From: a virus
Virus record (IMG/VR): IMGVR_UViG_3300000101_003737
Span: 1-26,900 of that record
Reading direction: 5' to 3' (one strand)
DNA: 26,900 nt
Positions within the stretch are counted from its first letter, which is position 1, and every line of letters begins with the position of its first letter. The notes below the pieces were generated by a model that was not told the DNA's origin, did no database searches, and saw nothing but the letters and a program-made list of their open reading frames with translations. A program made the position numbers and the translations under genes. Shown here piece after piece: positions 7,518 to 15,637 of this stretch.

Positions 7518-8619
7518 GCTCTGGACAGTAGTTTAATACGTTTTCATTTCTAAGTTTATCTAAATCTTTTGTATACTTAACAAACAAATCTAATTGTTTA
7601 CTATCGTCTTTGCTAGTGTAATTTATATTAGGAAATCTAAAATCAATTTTATCTAATATATTGTTAGGTAAAATCTGTGGATTTAAATATGCTGGTTGTG
7701 CAACTACATTGTTAAAATAAATTGACCAGTTATCTTTTTTGTTTTCTTCAAACCACCAATACAATTTATCTAAATGTGAAATGTTATACGCCATAACTGT
7801 AACAGCAATAATTACTCTATCAAAGTTATAATGTTTTAGATTTTCATTTAGTTGTGCAAACGTAAAATTCTTACCGCCTCTAATGTATTCGTACAATCCG
7901 TCTGTACCTTCTACACTCACAGTCCACTTAGTATGACCAAATTGTTGTGCAAGTGCGTGTACTTCTTCATCTACAATAGTACCATTAGTAGTCCAGTCAA
8001 GTGTAATATTTTGTGCAATACCTAAGTCAATAAACTTTTGTAATATCTTTTTATTTGCAGGTTCCATATAAGGTTCGCCACCTTTAATACTTAGGTAACG
8101 TAAATTCATTAATGGAGTAGGATCTTCAAACAGTCTTTCTATAATTTGTTCGCTTTTGTTTGTATAACCAAATTCTGGATGGTCTACCGGACGTTGATAA
8201 TCACTGTCTAAATTAGCTAGTTTGATTTCATCTTTAACCCAAGCACTAGAACTAATACCATTACACATGCGACATTTCAAATTACAAATATTACTCATAT
8301 TAAACTCTAAAAAGTAAATATCTGTGAAGTTTTTTGAGTAGTCGTAATTGGTATTTTCTAACATTGGATTGAGTATGTCACGAAAGAATAATCGCCTACT
8401 ATGACCTACAGAAGCTTCTTTTAACGTACATTGTACACACTCGGGCGGTAACACTCCATTACGGATACTATCCTTTGTGTATGACGCTGTAATGCTGTCT
8501 AAGACGGTATTTAAAGGCGATTTAAGCACGTTACCATAGCGTTCTTTGTACACTCCGTCGGGTACAATATCGCCATTAAAACGTACCAAAATACTATGCC
8601 AAGGTGCGTAACATTTCAT
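7498..8619 (-). CDS. Radical SAM enzyme with degenerate N-terminal Cys module
   Basis: The 373-residue protein has the same order as the proteins at 2034-3335 and 11385-12458: a short N-terminal Cys module, then the radical SAM barrel. The cluster motif is C112, C116, C119 (NICNLKCRMC), followed by SIKGGEPYM. In the N-terminal module C3, C61 and C64 remain. The adjacent Cys pair found in both paralogues (VRVCC, YRLCC) is replaced by GDIVPDG, so the auxiliary cluster may be changed or absent. The start ATG overlaps the upstream stop (ATGA). Confidence 0.85.
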   Translation of the reverse strand: MKCYAPWHSILVRFNGDIVPDGVYKERYGNVLKSPLNTVLDSITASYTKDSIRNGVLPPECVQCTLKEASVGHSRRLFFRDILNPMLENTNYDYSKNFTDIYFLEFNMSNICNLKCRMCNGISSSAWVKDEIKLANLDSDYQRPVDHPEFGYTNKSEQIIERLFEDPTPLMNLRYLSIKGGEPYMEPANKKILQKFIDLGIAQNITLDWTTNGTIVDEEVHALAQQFGHTKWTVSVEGTDGLYEYIRGGKNFTFAQLNENLKHYNFDRVIIAVTVMAYNISHLDKLYWWFEENKKDNWSIYFNNVVAQPAYLNPQILPNNILDKIDFRFPNINYTSKDDSKQLDLFVKYTKDLDKLRNENVLNYCPELKELFE

Positions 8620-9743
8620 ATTTTGGTTACCTGTTTTACTTCTAATGCATCGCCAAAAACATAGATAAAATGTTCTTGTGTTTCCATGTGGTAAGCTAAT
8701 ACATTTATGTGGTTTTTGTGTATAATTGGTCTACCAAACATTAACCCTTCAAACGTTTCGTCTTTAACAATATATCCTTGATCGTTAATTACTATAATAG
8801 GACAGCTAGGAGTTCCACTTGGAAAAAAGAAAGCGTATCCGTTATATTCAATACCACATCTAAATCTATATTTGCCACCAAAGTTTAATTGGATATCAAA
8901 CTGTGTAGTTTCTTTTGTAACAGTATCAAATACTAATCCCCAGTTACTATCGTTAGCATGTTCATCACCGTAAGGTACAGCAACAATTTTATCACCTAAC
9001 AATACACCACAGTTATATTTTTTAGCAAAGTCTACTCCGTTGATAGTATGATACGTAGCAGTATTTGTTTCTGTATCAAATTCAACAATAGTATTAAGTC
9101 CTTTAGTTTCTCCAAATGGTAAACTGTATAGCGTATTACCTTTAACAATAATGTCTGTGTACTTTCTAGTAATATTAGGATCAACATCTATTTCATAACT
9201 TTGATATTGTTTGCCGTCAAAACTTAAAAGTGTATTATACCCTGGCTCATCACCGCGAGGCATACTCCAGTATCTTCCATTGCAGTATACAGTCCCCATG
9301 TGTAACTTTTTACCTTTGGTAGGTAACTCGTGTGCTTTAATTATTCCATCAATATACAATCCAAAGTTTGTATCTTCGTACCCTAGTGGAAAACTAAATG
9401 CAGTCTTTCCATCAGTTGCTACGCTATAAAATTGTCCTTTACCTTTGAATGGTAATGTATGATAGTAGGGCGTTGTGTCACGTAGTTCTACTACAGTATT
9501 AAACTCGTCCCAAATACCGTAAGGAATAAACCAACTGCTATTATCAATTTGTGCAACAGCATTAGTCTTACTAGTTGCCGGTAGTAATTCTAAATCAATG
9601 TAATCACCTTTGTAAAATACTTTACTGTAGTCTTTACATTTTTCTGTAGCAAAAGGAGGACTTAGTAATTCATTGTTATGCTCAACTAACAGTATATGCT
9701 TTATTGATTGTTCTTTGTAAAAATCTTGGAATGCTTTATACAT
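8616..9743 (-). CDS. Beta-propeller-like repeat protein
   Basis: The 375-residue protein is built of about six to seven repeats of 45-55 residues. Each has a segment ending in P-[YFLR]-G-[DE] or a variant (FIPYGIWDEF, FSFPLGYED, WSMPRGDEP, YSLPFGETK, VAVPYGDEH, FFFPSGTPS). After this comes a hydrophobic strand, an FDT or FDG turn, and a His/Tyr-containing strand. This periodicity is what a kelch- or WD-like beta-propeller gives. No signal peptide or catalytic motif is visible. It overlaps the neighbouring propeller gene by eight bases and the downstream radical SAM gene by four. A binding or surface role is inferred; it may be a target of the island's enzymes. Confidence 0.65.
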   Translation of the reverse strand: MYKAFQDFYKEQSIKHILLVEHNNELLSPPFATEKCKDYSKVFYKGDYIDLELLPATSKTNAVAQIDNSSWFIPYGIWDEFNTVVELRDTTPYYHTLPFKGKGQFYSVATDGKTAFSFPLGYEDTNFGLYIDGIIKAHELPTKGKKLHMGTVYCNGRYWSMPRGDEPGYNTLLSFDGKQYQSYEIDVDPNITRKYTDIIVKGNTLYSLPFGETKGLNTIVEFDTETNTATYHTINGVDFAKKYNCGVLLGDKIVAVPYGDEHANDSNWGLVFDTVTKETTQFDIQLNFGGKYRFRCGIEYNGYAFFFPSGTPSCPIIVINDQGYIVKDETFEGLMFGRPIIHKNHINVLAYHMETQEHFIYVFGDALEVKQVTKI

Positions 9744-10962
9744 TATTTAGATCCACGGTGTGTACTACTTTTTCTGTTTTTGTATCAAACACTAATACAG
9801 TTTGAAATGAATCGCTTTCTCCATATGGAAATGCAAAGATCACATCGTCATGTATTAAGCAGTTATTGTATTTTTCTATTGTAGTTGAATCTTTAAAATA
9901 TTCTCCTACATCTATAGTATAATACGAATCGTCTTTAGTGTCAACTACTAATATTTCTGCAAGGTCTCCTTGGCTCTTCCAAGTTTCTTTAGGTTCGCAA
10001 ACACACCCGCCTCTTGGAATATAATAAATTTTACTTTTACTGTTTTCTTTACCTGCAAAGTACTTCTTACTTTCTTTTCCTATATGCAAGTCAAGTGTAT
10101 ACCATGCATCAAGGTTAGTGTCAACAATAAGCATATCGCTCCAATCTTCGTCATGCCCTGCAGGCGGAAAGTAAATTTTACCGTTGCGTGAAACAGTATG
10201 TGTATAATACATTCTACTTGTATCTGTTAATCCGGTGGATTCACTAAACCAACGTGTTCCGTCAAATCGTAGTAACACATCAAAGTCTGGATTTTCGCTG
10301 TATGGTGGTGCGTATAATTTACGTCCTACTTTAGCTAACGTAGTAAACTTTTTGTTAGTGAATTGTTTATCAGCTAATGGTAACCAATGATTACGCATGT
10401 CAATAAGTTCATAGGTCATAGAATTACAATCGTAATGTATCCTGTAATGAAACATTGGATCTTCACATGCTTCACCGCGTGGTACTCCGTAAATAATTCC
10501 ATCTATTATTTGTGTAGTATGCCATTTTTTACAATCTTCAGTTGGTACATCTATATGAACATGCTTTAGTGTATGGTCATTTAGATTAATATGCATAGCC
10601 CAACTAAACGGTTCATGTTCTCCGTAAGGTAGTGCTACAATTTCATTACCGTGTAAGTGTCCTTGTATATACTTGCCTTTACCTTTAGGAGAAACTTCAA
10701 TGTATGTTATTTCATCTGTTTCAGTATCAACAACTAATATTTTACTTTCGTTGTATGGCAGAAAGTATATAAGATGTCTATATACAATACCATGTTGCCA
10801 TTTTTCAAAACTGTCGTCTACATCAAGTTTAATTTTTGTAATAGCATACGTAGTTGGATCCATCTTGAGCATATAGTCAATGCTTTCGTTTAATCCAAAT
10901 GGCGGAATATATATCATTCCATTGCTACCTAGTGTAGCGTAACTAAAGGCTTGCGGGGTCAA
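9736..10962 (-). CDS. Beta-propeller-like repeat protein
   Basis: About eight repeats share the signature of the next gene downstream: IYIPPFGLNE, FLPYNES, VALPYGEHE, YGVPRGEAC, YAPPYSENP, YFPPAGHDE, YYIPRGGCV and FAFPYGESD. Each is followed by a strand and a VDT/FDT turn. This suits a seven- or eight-bladed propeller. I place the start at TTG 10962, which has GGAG six bases upstream and overlaps the preceding stop by 20 bases. A GTG at 10980 in the same frame lacks a Shine-Dalgarno sequence but would add six residues. No enzyme motif is seen. It lies between a kinase-fold gene and a second propeller gene. Confidence 0.65.
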   Translation of the reverse strand: MTPQAFSYATLGSNGMIYIPPFGLNESIDYMLKMDPTTYAITKIKLDVDDSFEKWQHGIVYRHLIYFLPYNESKILVVDTETDEITYIEVSPKGKGKYIQGHLHGNEIVALPYGEHEPFSWAMHINLNDHTLKHVHIDVPTEDCKKWHTTQIIDGIIYGVPRGEACEDPMFHYRIHYDCNSMTYELIDMRNHWLPLADKQFTNKKFTTLAKVGRKLYAPPYSENPDFDVLLRFDGTRWFSESTGLTDTSRMYYTHTVSRNGKIYFPPAGHDEDWSDMLIVDTNLDAWYTLDLHIGKESKKYFAGKENSKSKIYYIPRGGCVCEPKETWKSQGDLAEILVVDTKDDSYYTIDVGEYFKDSTTIEKYNNCLIHDDVIFAFPYGESDSFQTVLVFDTKTEKVVHTVDLNNV

Positions 10963-11398
10963 ATTTGTCTCCAAATGCACTTGTTAAATCAGCATGTAGT
11001 TTAGTCATGATTTGATCTTCGTTATATAACCCAACGTTATCCCAATCAACCATATACATTTTATCACCATCAATCATAATATTACTTAGCACCCAGTCGT
11101 AGTGTGCATACGGACTAGTTTCATTAATAGTAAACATACAAAAGTCATAAATCTTTTTTATAAACTGTGGAGTGTGTGCAAACTGACTTGCCGGTGTACC
11201 GGGAACTTTATGATATTCGATATACATTTTATCATCATCAACACCCCAATCAATTACCCAGCCTTCCATAACTTCACCTAGTATAATAATATGTTCTTCA
11301 AGTCTTTCTCGATCAATCACAGTCCATTCTTTACGGAACCTGTCTTCAAGTTCAAATACTTTTCTACCCCACTCAGTATTTTCTTTAATTAATTCCAT
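10943..11398 (-). CDS. Miniature kinase-fold (aminoglycoside/choline-kinase-like) protein
   Basis: The 151-residue protein carries a kinase catalytic loop HYDWVLSN (H99, D101, N106). The metal-binding strand YMVDWD (D118) follows at the right distance, as in the APH/choline kinase branch (HxDxxxxN then DWD). MYIEYHKVPG at about residues 58-67 resembles the hinge. The usual N-lobe with Gly loop and ATP-binding Lys is missing or reduced to about 55 residues. It is therefore either a minimal kinase or a kinase-derived non-catalytic protein. The start is taken at ATG 11398, 12 bases after GGAGG; an in-frame TTG at 11410 abuts that site directly. It overlaps the radical SAM gene upstream and the propeller gene downstream. 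Confidence 0.6.
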   Translation of the reverse strand: MELIKENTEWGRKVFELEDRFRKEWTVIDRERLEEHIIILGEVMEGWVIDWGVDDDKMYIEYHKVPGTPASQFAHTPQFIKKIYDFCMFTINETSPYAHYDWVLSNIMIDGDKMYMVDWDNVGLYNEDQIMTKLHADLTSAFGDKFDPASL

Positions 11399-12458
11399 AT
11401 GCTTGTGCAACCTCCGGCAAGTAATCTTTGATATATAGTTTACGCCAATTGTCTTGTTTTGTTATTTGTCTTATAAAGTGTTCAATAATTTTTGGATCAC
11501 TAGGATGATTTGCCCATTGATCAACATCTGGGTGTATTCCTTTGAACTGTTCTTTTAAAACAGTTGGAGCATTTTTAACATGTAACCATTCTGGTAATAT
11601 TAATAAATTATCGTACAATTTAAAATTATTTGTTTGTGCATACTCTTTAATCTCGTTATAGTACAATGCATTAAGAATACTAAGTGTTGGAGTTACATCA
11701 ACTTTACAAAAGTCTGCATATTTTTGTGCATTAACTTCTATCTCGCTCCATTTACTTCCACTTCTAATATAATCAATTTTATTACTTGCGGCATCTAAAC
11801 TAAGACTCATAATTACCATATTAAATCTTCTTAATAATTTTTCAATCTTAGGGTTCCATATAGTTCCGTTAGTATTAAATCTAACTAACACACTAGGATC
11901 AAGTCTTTCTAAAAACTTGTCTAAGTGTCTAACCATCATAGGTTCACCACCTGTTAGATAAACTTCTCTAATAGGCAACTCGTCAAACTTTTTCATTGTT
12001 TCTTCTGAAGCCCAATTAAAGTTTGGAACTTCAAGTACGCCATGTAACGGAACAATACCGGCCTTCTTCATTGCAATAGCTTCTTCAGCAATACTACTAC
12101 TGCTCATTTCCCAACAGCTAACACATTTAAGATTACAGCTATTACCAAATCTAATATCAAGATGACTTATTCCAGGACCAAAGAAATTTCTAACGTATCT
12201 AGTACCGTCTGGTTTTACTCTAGTACGCATACTGTCAATGCCTTGTATTTCTTGTAGTTCACAACGTGTACAAGCATCTGGCCATTCACCTTTTAACATT
12301 TGCATTCTTGTTTTTTTATGAAAATCACTGTCATGCCATTCTTGTGGAGTATGTGTTTTAATATTTTCTTTATTATTTTGTTCAAGGCTAACACAACACA
12401 AACGATATTGTCCATCTGATCGTACACACACTTGATTGTCTAAGTACTTACATTGCAC
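11385..12458 (-). CDS. Radical SAM enzyme with N-terminal SPASM/twitch-like Cys module
   Basis: The 357-residue protein starts at GTG 12458 (MQCKYLDNQV), eight bases after GAGGT and overlapping the upstream stop by 11 bases. The N-terminal Cys set is C3, C11, C21-C22, C63 and C66. The radical SAM motif is C108, C112, C115 (NSCNLKCVSC), and YLTGGEPMM follows. The arrangement matches the protein at 2034-3335. Together with the preceding SPASM-type gene it repeats the two-gene order found at 1043-3335 on the other strand. The substrate is unknown; a peptide or protein is the family-based expectation. Confidence 0.85.
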   Translation of the reverse strand: MQCKYLDNQVCVRSDGQYRLCCVSLEQNNKENIKTHTPQEWHDSDFHKKTRMQMLKGEWPDACTRCELQEIQGIDSMRTRVKPDGTRYVRNFFGPGISHLDIRFGNSCNLKCVSCWEMSSSSIAEEAIAMKKAGIVPLHGVLEVPNFNWASEETMKKFDELPIREVYLTGGEPMMVRHLDKFLERLDPSVLVRFNTNGTIWNPKIEKLLRRFNMVIMSLSLDAASNKIDYIRSGSKWSEIEVNAQKYADFCKVDVTPTLSILNALYYNEIKEYAQTNNFKLYDNLLILPEWLHVKNAPTVLKEQFKGIHPDVDQWANHPSDPKIIEHFIRQITKQDNWRKLYIKDYLPEVAQAYGIN

Positions 12459-13425
12459 CGCAGGTTACCTCACATATTTTAAATCTGTTTTTACTTGGCA
12501 TTAACAATTCTTCACCTTCAATTATATCTGTTAGTGACCTATCATTTACGTTAGGCCATACAACATCATTTTGTTGTTTAGCATATGGACTATTAATGTC
12601 TTTAGGCCAACGGTCACTTAGTAAGTAACAACACGGCAATACTTCACCTACATGGTTTATTTGTATTTTTCTTTTGTTTTGCCATTTGCATTTTATAGTA
12701 GTTTCACTAAAGTCTTTAATTTTTTCTAATCGCTCAACATGGTCAAGGTGTTTACTATCGTATTTTATTACACGAGCTTTATCTTTTTTATTTGCTTTAA
12801 ATTTTTCAATAGCACCATCAACCATACTATTAAGAGCAGTAAATGCAAACCCACCATTAACATCAAACTTTAAAAATCCCATGTCTTTAGATAGTTGTTC
12901 ACATTCTTCTAACTGATGTGCATTATGATCAAACACTAGCATACGCCAACGTGCTTTACCACCAGCTTGTATAAATGCTTTAGCGTTATTCATAATACGT
13001 TCCCATATAACTCCTCGTCTGTATAAGTGATTAGTATCTTCTAATCCGTCTATACTCCAAGTAATGCCACTAGGTTGTTTAAACTTCTTCAACACATTTG
13101 CTAGTGCAACGTATTCTTCTGGCATACCTACACCACCGTTAGTGTGAATCATAATTTGTATATCTTCTGAAGCGGCATATTCAAGTGCTTCAACTAGTAT
13201 AGGATTCATTAATGGATCACCATAACTACCATTAAATATTAGTTCATTAGGAGTAGCATTGTCTATAATATTCTTCCACGTTTCCATTGTCATATGGCTT
13301 AACGGCATTGAAGGATTTACCTTAACACCTCCTAAGTTTCTACTACAATTTCCGCACATAGAGTTACAGTGACTTGTAAAGTCAACTACAATCGCATCTA
13401 AGGTATTGGCTGTTAAGTATGGCAT
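12448..13425 (-). CDS. Radical SAM enzyme with C-terminal SPASM-like domain
   Basis: I place the start at ATG 13425 (MPYLTANTLD). The open frame reaches 13476, but that extension would run into the divergent gene. In the 325-residue product the cluster motif is C20, C24, C27 (SHCNSMCGNC). The C-terminal part has TIKCKW, then NHVGEVLPCCYLL, and ends CEVTCGAM (C318, C322), the same SPASM-like set as the protein at 1043-2041. The sequence IDGLEDTNHLYRRG also parallels the IDGLGDTHSLYRIS of that protein, so the two are paralogues. It is the first gene of the minus-strand block, adjoining a 39-base divergent region. Confidence 0.85.
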   Translation of the reverse strand: MPYLTANTLDAIVVDFTSHCNSMCGNCSRNLGGVKVNPSMPLSHMTMETWKNIIDNATPNELIFNGSYGDPLMNPILVEALEYAASEDIQIMIHTNGGVGMPEEYVALANVLKKFKQPSGITWSIDGLEDTNHLYRRGVIWERIMNNAKAFIQAGGKARWRMLVFDHNAHQLEECEQLSKDMGFLKFDVNGGFAFTALNSMVDGAIEKFKANKKDKARVIKYDSKHLDHVERLEKIKDFSETTIKCKWQNKRKIQINHVGEVLPCCYLLSDRWPKDINSPYAKQQNDVVWPNVNDRSLTDIIEGEELLMPSKNRFKICEVTCGAM

Positions 13426-13434
13426 AAGTATATT
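13406..13434 (+). promoter_or_regulatory. Candidate sigma70-like promoter for the rightward block
   Basis: TTGGCT at 13406-13411 and TATATT at 13429-13434 are separated by 17 bases, a reasonable -35/-10 pair. It would start transcription near 13441, about 24 bases before the ATG at 13465. The gap between the divergent starts (13426-13464) is only 39 bases. The -35 box therefore lies inside the leftward gene, and promoters for both directions must overlap here. I could not resolve a convincing leftward promoter. Weak consensus match only. Confidence 0.35.
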
Positions 13435-13464
13435 TAACAGATAGTTTAATGACAAAGTAGAAAT

Positions 13465-14166
13465 ATGACACCACAATCACTGCAAGATATGCGTAAAATA
13501 GACCATGTAATCACTGCACAATACCCGGAGCAGTTTGATCCTAAATGGATTGTAATGGAAAGCGGGTGGCCTTGTTTTAGACTAAGTGCATTAGATAACC
13601 AACCTTGGAAAGAAATGCACAAAGAAGCAGAAGCACTTGCAGATAAATTTTATCCACATAGAGAAACTACATATGGCAAAGGTTGGAAAAGTTTAACACT
13701 ACACGGATTAAATGATGACACACAAAGTTTAGGTGGGTATGGTGATAGAGATGAAACTATTAAACAATTAGATTGGACTTGGGTAGCAGACGAATGTCCT
13801 ATTACTAAAAAGTTTTTAACAGATGTTTGGCCTGCAGAGTTTTTAAATCGAGTAAGATTTATGTTGCTTGAACCAGGAGGTTATATACTTCCACATCAAG
13901 ATAGAGCAGATGAAGAAAAACGTTTAAGTGTTTGCAATATTAGTTTAAACAATCCAGAAAATTGTAAATTTATTTTTAAAGATCATGGCATAGTGCCATT
14001 TGAAGATAGCGGTAGTGCATTTTTAATGGACATATCAAACGTACATGCGGTATATAACGATAGCGATAAACCTCGTATACACATGATTATACATTATGAA
14101 CTAGGCAGACGTATTAGAGATTTCTTTTACGTGCTAAGACAAAGCTATTATACTAATCAGGGGTAA
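13465..14166 (+). CDS. Fe(II)/2-oxoglutarate oxygenase, aspartyl/asparaginyl beta-hydroxylase type (group A)
   Basis: The 233-residue protein is the close paralogue of the one at 4590-5234. It has PHRETTYGKGWKSLTLHG at about residues 64-81, then LEPGGYILPHQD with H144/D146 as metal ligands. The distal H194 (SNVHAVYND) and R204 (KPRIHMIIH) are suited to 2-oxoglutarate binding. All catalytic positions look intact. Known relatives hydroxylate Asp or Asn side chains in proteins; the target here is unknown. It is the first gene of the rightward block. The Shine-Dalgarno region is weak (AAAGTAGAAAT). One base separates its stop from the next start. Confidence 0.8.
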   Translation: MTPQSLQDMRKIDHVITAQYPEQFDPKWIVMESGWPCFRLSALDNQPWKEMHKEAEALADKFYPHRETTYGKGWKSLTLHGLNDDTQSLGGYGDRDETIKQLDWTWVADECPITKKFLTDVWPAEFLNRVRFMLLEPGGYILPHQDRADEEKRLSVCNISLNNPENCKFIFKDHGIVPFEDSGSAFLMDISNVHAVYNDSDKPRIHMIIHYELGRRIRDFFYVLRQSYYTNQG

Positions 14167-14167
14167 C

Positions 14168-15637
14168 ATGAAAGACTGGAATAGCATCACAGCTGATAGA
14201 TACTACGAGAATTTCAATCTCGACAATCGTGTTGGTGTAGGAATTCTTGATATTAGTCGTGATATATCAAATGCTACAGTACAAAAACGTTCTTTTGATA
14301 TGACATATTTTTATGTTAACCGTATGTTGAAGATGAACATGTGTAGTTACGTAGGATTTCATAACCGTGTTGAAACAATTCTCGAAGAAGCATTAGTAAA
14401 AGGCAAAGAGTTTGCAATGGTAGCATGTCAAGGACTGTTATTATACAGAGGTCCAAACTTAGTGCAACAAAGTGTAGAATATGCTGACAATAATCCGCAG
14501 TTTTTTGTAGTTGGTCATATTATGGACAAAAAGAATCAACATTATCTTACTAAAGGTGCATACCCTGGACTACATAGACAATACTTGTTTGTAAATTTAA
14601 GCAAATGGGTTGAATTAGGTAAGCCAGAGTTTGATGAGATGGGTGTTTTCTGGGACAGAAAACCGGAGTTGCAAAATTATTGTCTAAGTGACGATACTAT
14701 TCACAGTACTTACACGCCTAAGTGGATTAAAAACATGCAAGGCACAAGTAAGTATGCTACAACTAGTGATGGATCTAATTGGATTGACATTGCTATGCGT
14801 AAAAACATACAGATTGATAATTTAGACAACAACATGCGAGCCTGCAAAGTATTTTTGTATCCGTACATTGATTCTGAAAAATTAGGCAACGTATGGTATG
14901 ACAAACAAAGCCCTATAGTAGATGAATTAACAAATCAAAGTCAAAAAGCGTGGATACGTAAGTTAGGATACCAAGAAGAAATTGAAAAGAACCGTGTATA
15001 TGCTTTTAATACTGAAACATTAAGTAGTGAAGGTGTTCGCACAGGTGGCAAACTAATTGATCATATGTTTAGTGCGGCCGCAGGATTCAAACCACTTGCA
15101 ATACTAAATGCAAACGGCTTTCATGAAGGTACTACAGTACATTACTTTGATTGGTGTGAAGCAAGTTTAAACTATAAGAAACATTTATTAGAAACATGGG
15201 ACGGTTACGATTTAGACAAGTGGTTAATAGAAAATGATTTAGATTATAACTTTAGTTCTACGTATAGAGGAAACTATAAAAAGTTTTGGGAGCAAGAACT
15301 AAAAGACTTTGGAGGCTCATTAGCATTTCAACGACTATGGAGTAGGTACAAAGAACTTAAACATGAGTTTCATGTAGTAGATCTTATATATGATAATACT
15401 AAACTGTTTGATATTATTAATAGTGTACATGGTACTAAGGTGTTGTGGACTACAAACATATGGTCAAGCGAAATGCTTCATTGGAATCTAGGTCCAGAAG
15501 AGTTAGAACAGCAATGGTTAAAGTTTGAAGCACAAATACCAAACGATCTTGTATTGTATGGACATGATTACATTGCAGTTGATATGAATTCACGAGTACG
15601 TGACAAATTACAGCTAACGCACCCGAGGTACGCCTAA
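14168..15637 (+). CDS. Unrecognised 489-residue protein, possibly two-domain
   Basis: I do not recognise the family. It starts after a good AGGGGT site. The N-terminal half has MVACQGLLLYRGPNL, FFVVGHIMD and AYPGLHRQYLFVNLSKW. That looks like an alpha/beta fold that could be a GT-A-type glycosyltransferase, but no DxD motif is clear. The C-terminal half (from about residue 285) has FKPLAILNANGFHEGTTVHY, then FDW. Later VVDLIYDNTKLF and LWTTNIWSSEML resemble methyltransferase-like strands. It contains many Trp and Tyr and no membrane segment. It is embedded between 2OG oxygenases and shares a base with the next start (TAATG), so it is likely a member of the same pathway. Confidence 0.6.
   Translation: MKDWNSITADRYYENFNLDNRVGVGILDISRDISNATVQKRSFDMTYFYVNRMLKMNMCSYVGFHNRVETILEEALVKGKEFAMVACQGLLLYRGPNLVQQSVEYADNNPQFFVVGHIMDKKNQHYLTKGAYPGLHRQYLFVNLSKWVELGKPEFDEMGVFWDRKPELQNYCLSDDTIHSTYTPKWIKNMQGTSKYATTSDGSNWIDIAMRKNIQIDNLDNNMRACKVFLYPYIDSEKLGNVWYDKQSPIVDELTNQSQKAWIRKLGYQEEIEKNRVYAFNTETLSSEGVRTGGKLIDHMFSAAAGFKPLAILNANGFHEGTTVHYFDWCEASLNYKKHLLETWDGYDLDKWLIENDLDYNFSSTYRGNYKKFWEQELKDFGGSLAFQRLWSRYKELKHEFHVVDLIYDNTKLFDIINSVHGTKVLWTTNIWSSEMLHWNLGPEELEQQWLKFEAQIPNDLVLYGHDYIAVDMNSRVRDKLQLTHPRYA

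Noticed and set aside
13426-13476. Longer start for the leftward SPASM radical SAM gene
   Set aside because: The extension crosses the whole divergent region and the start of the opposite gene, and the resulting residues do not match the paralogue at 1043-2041.
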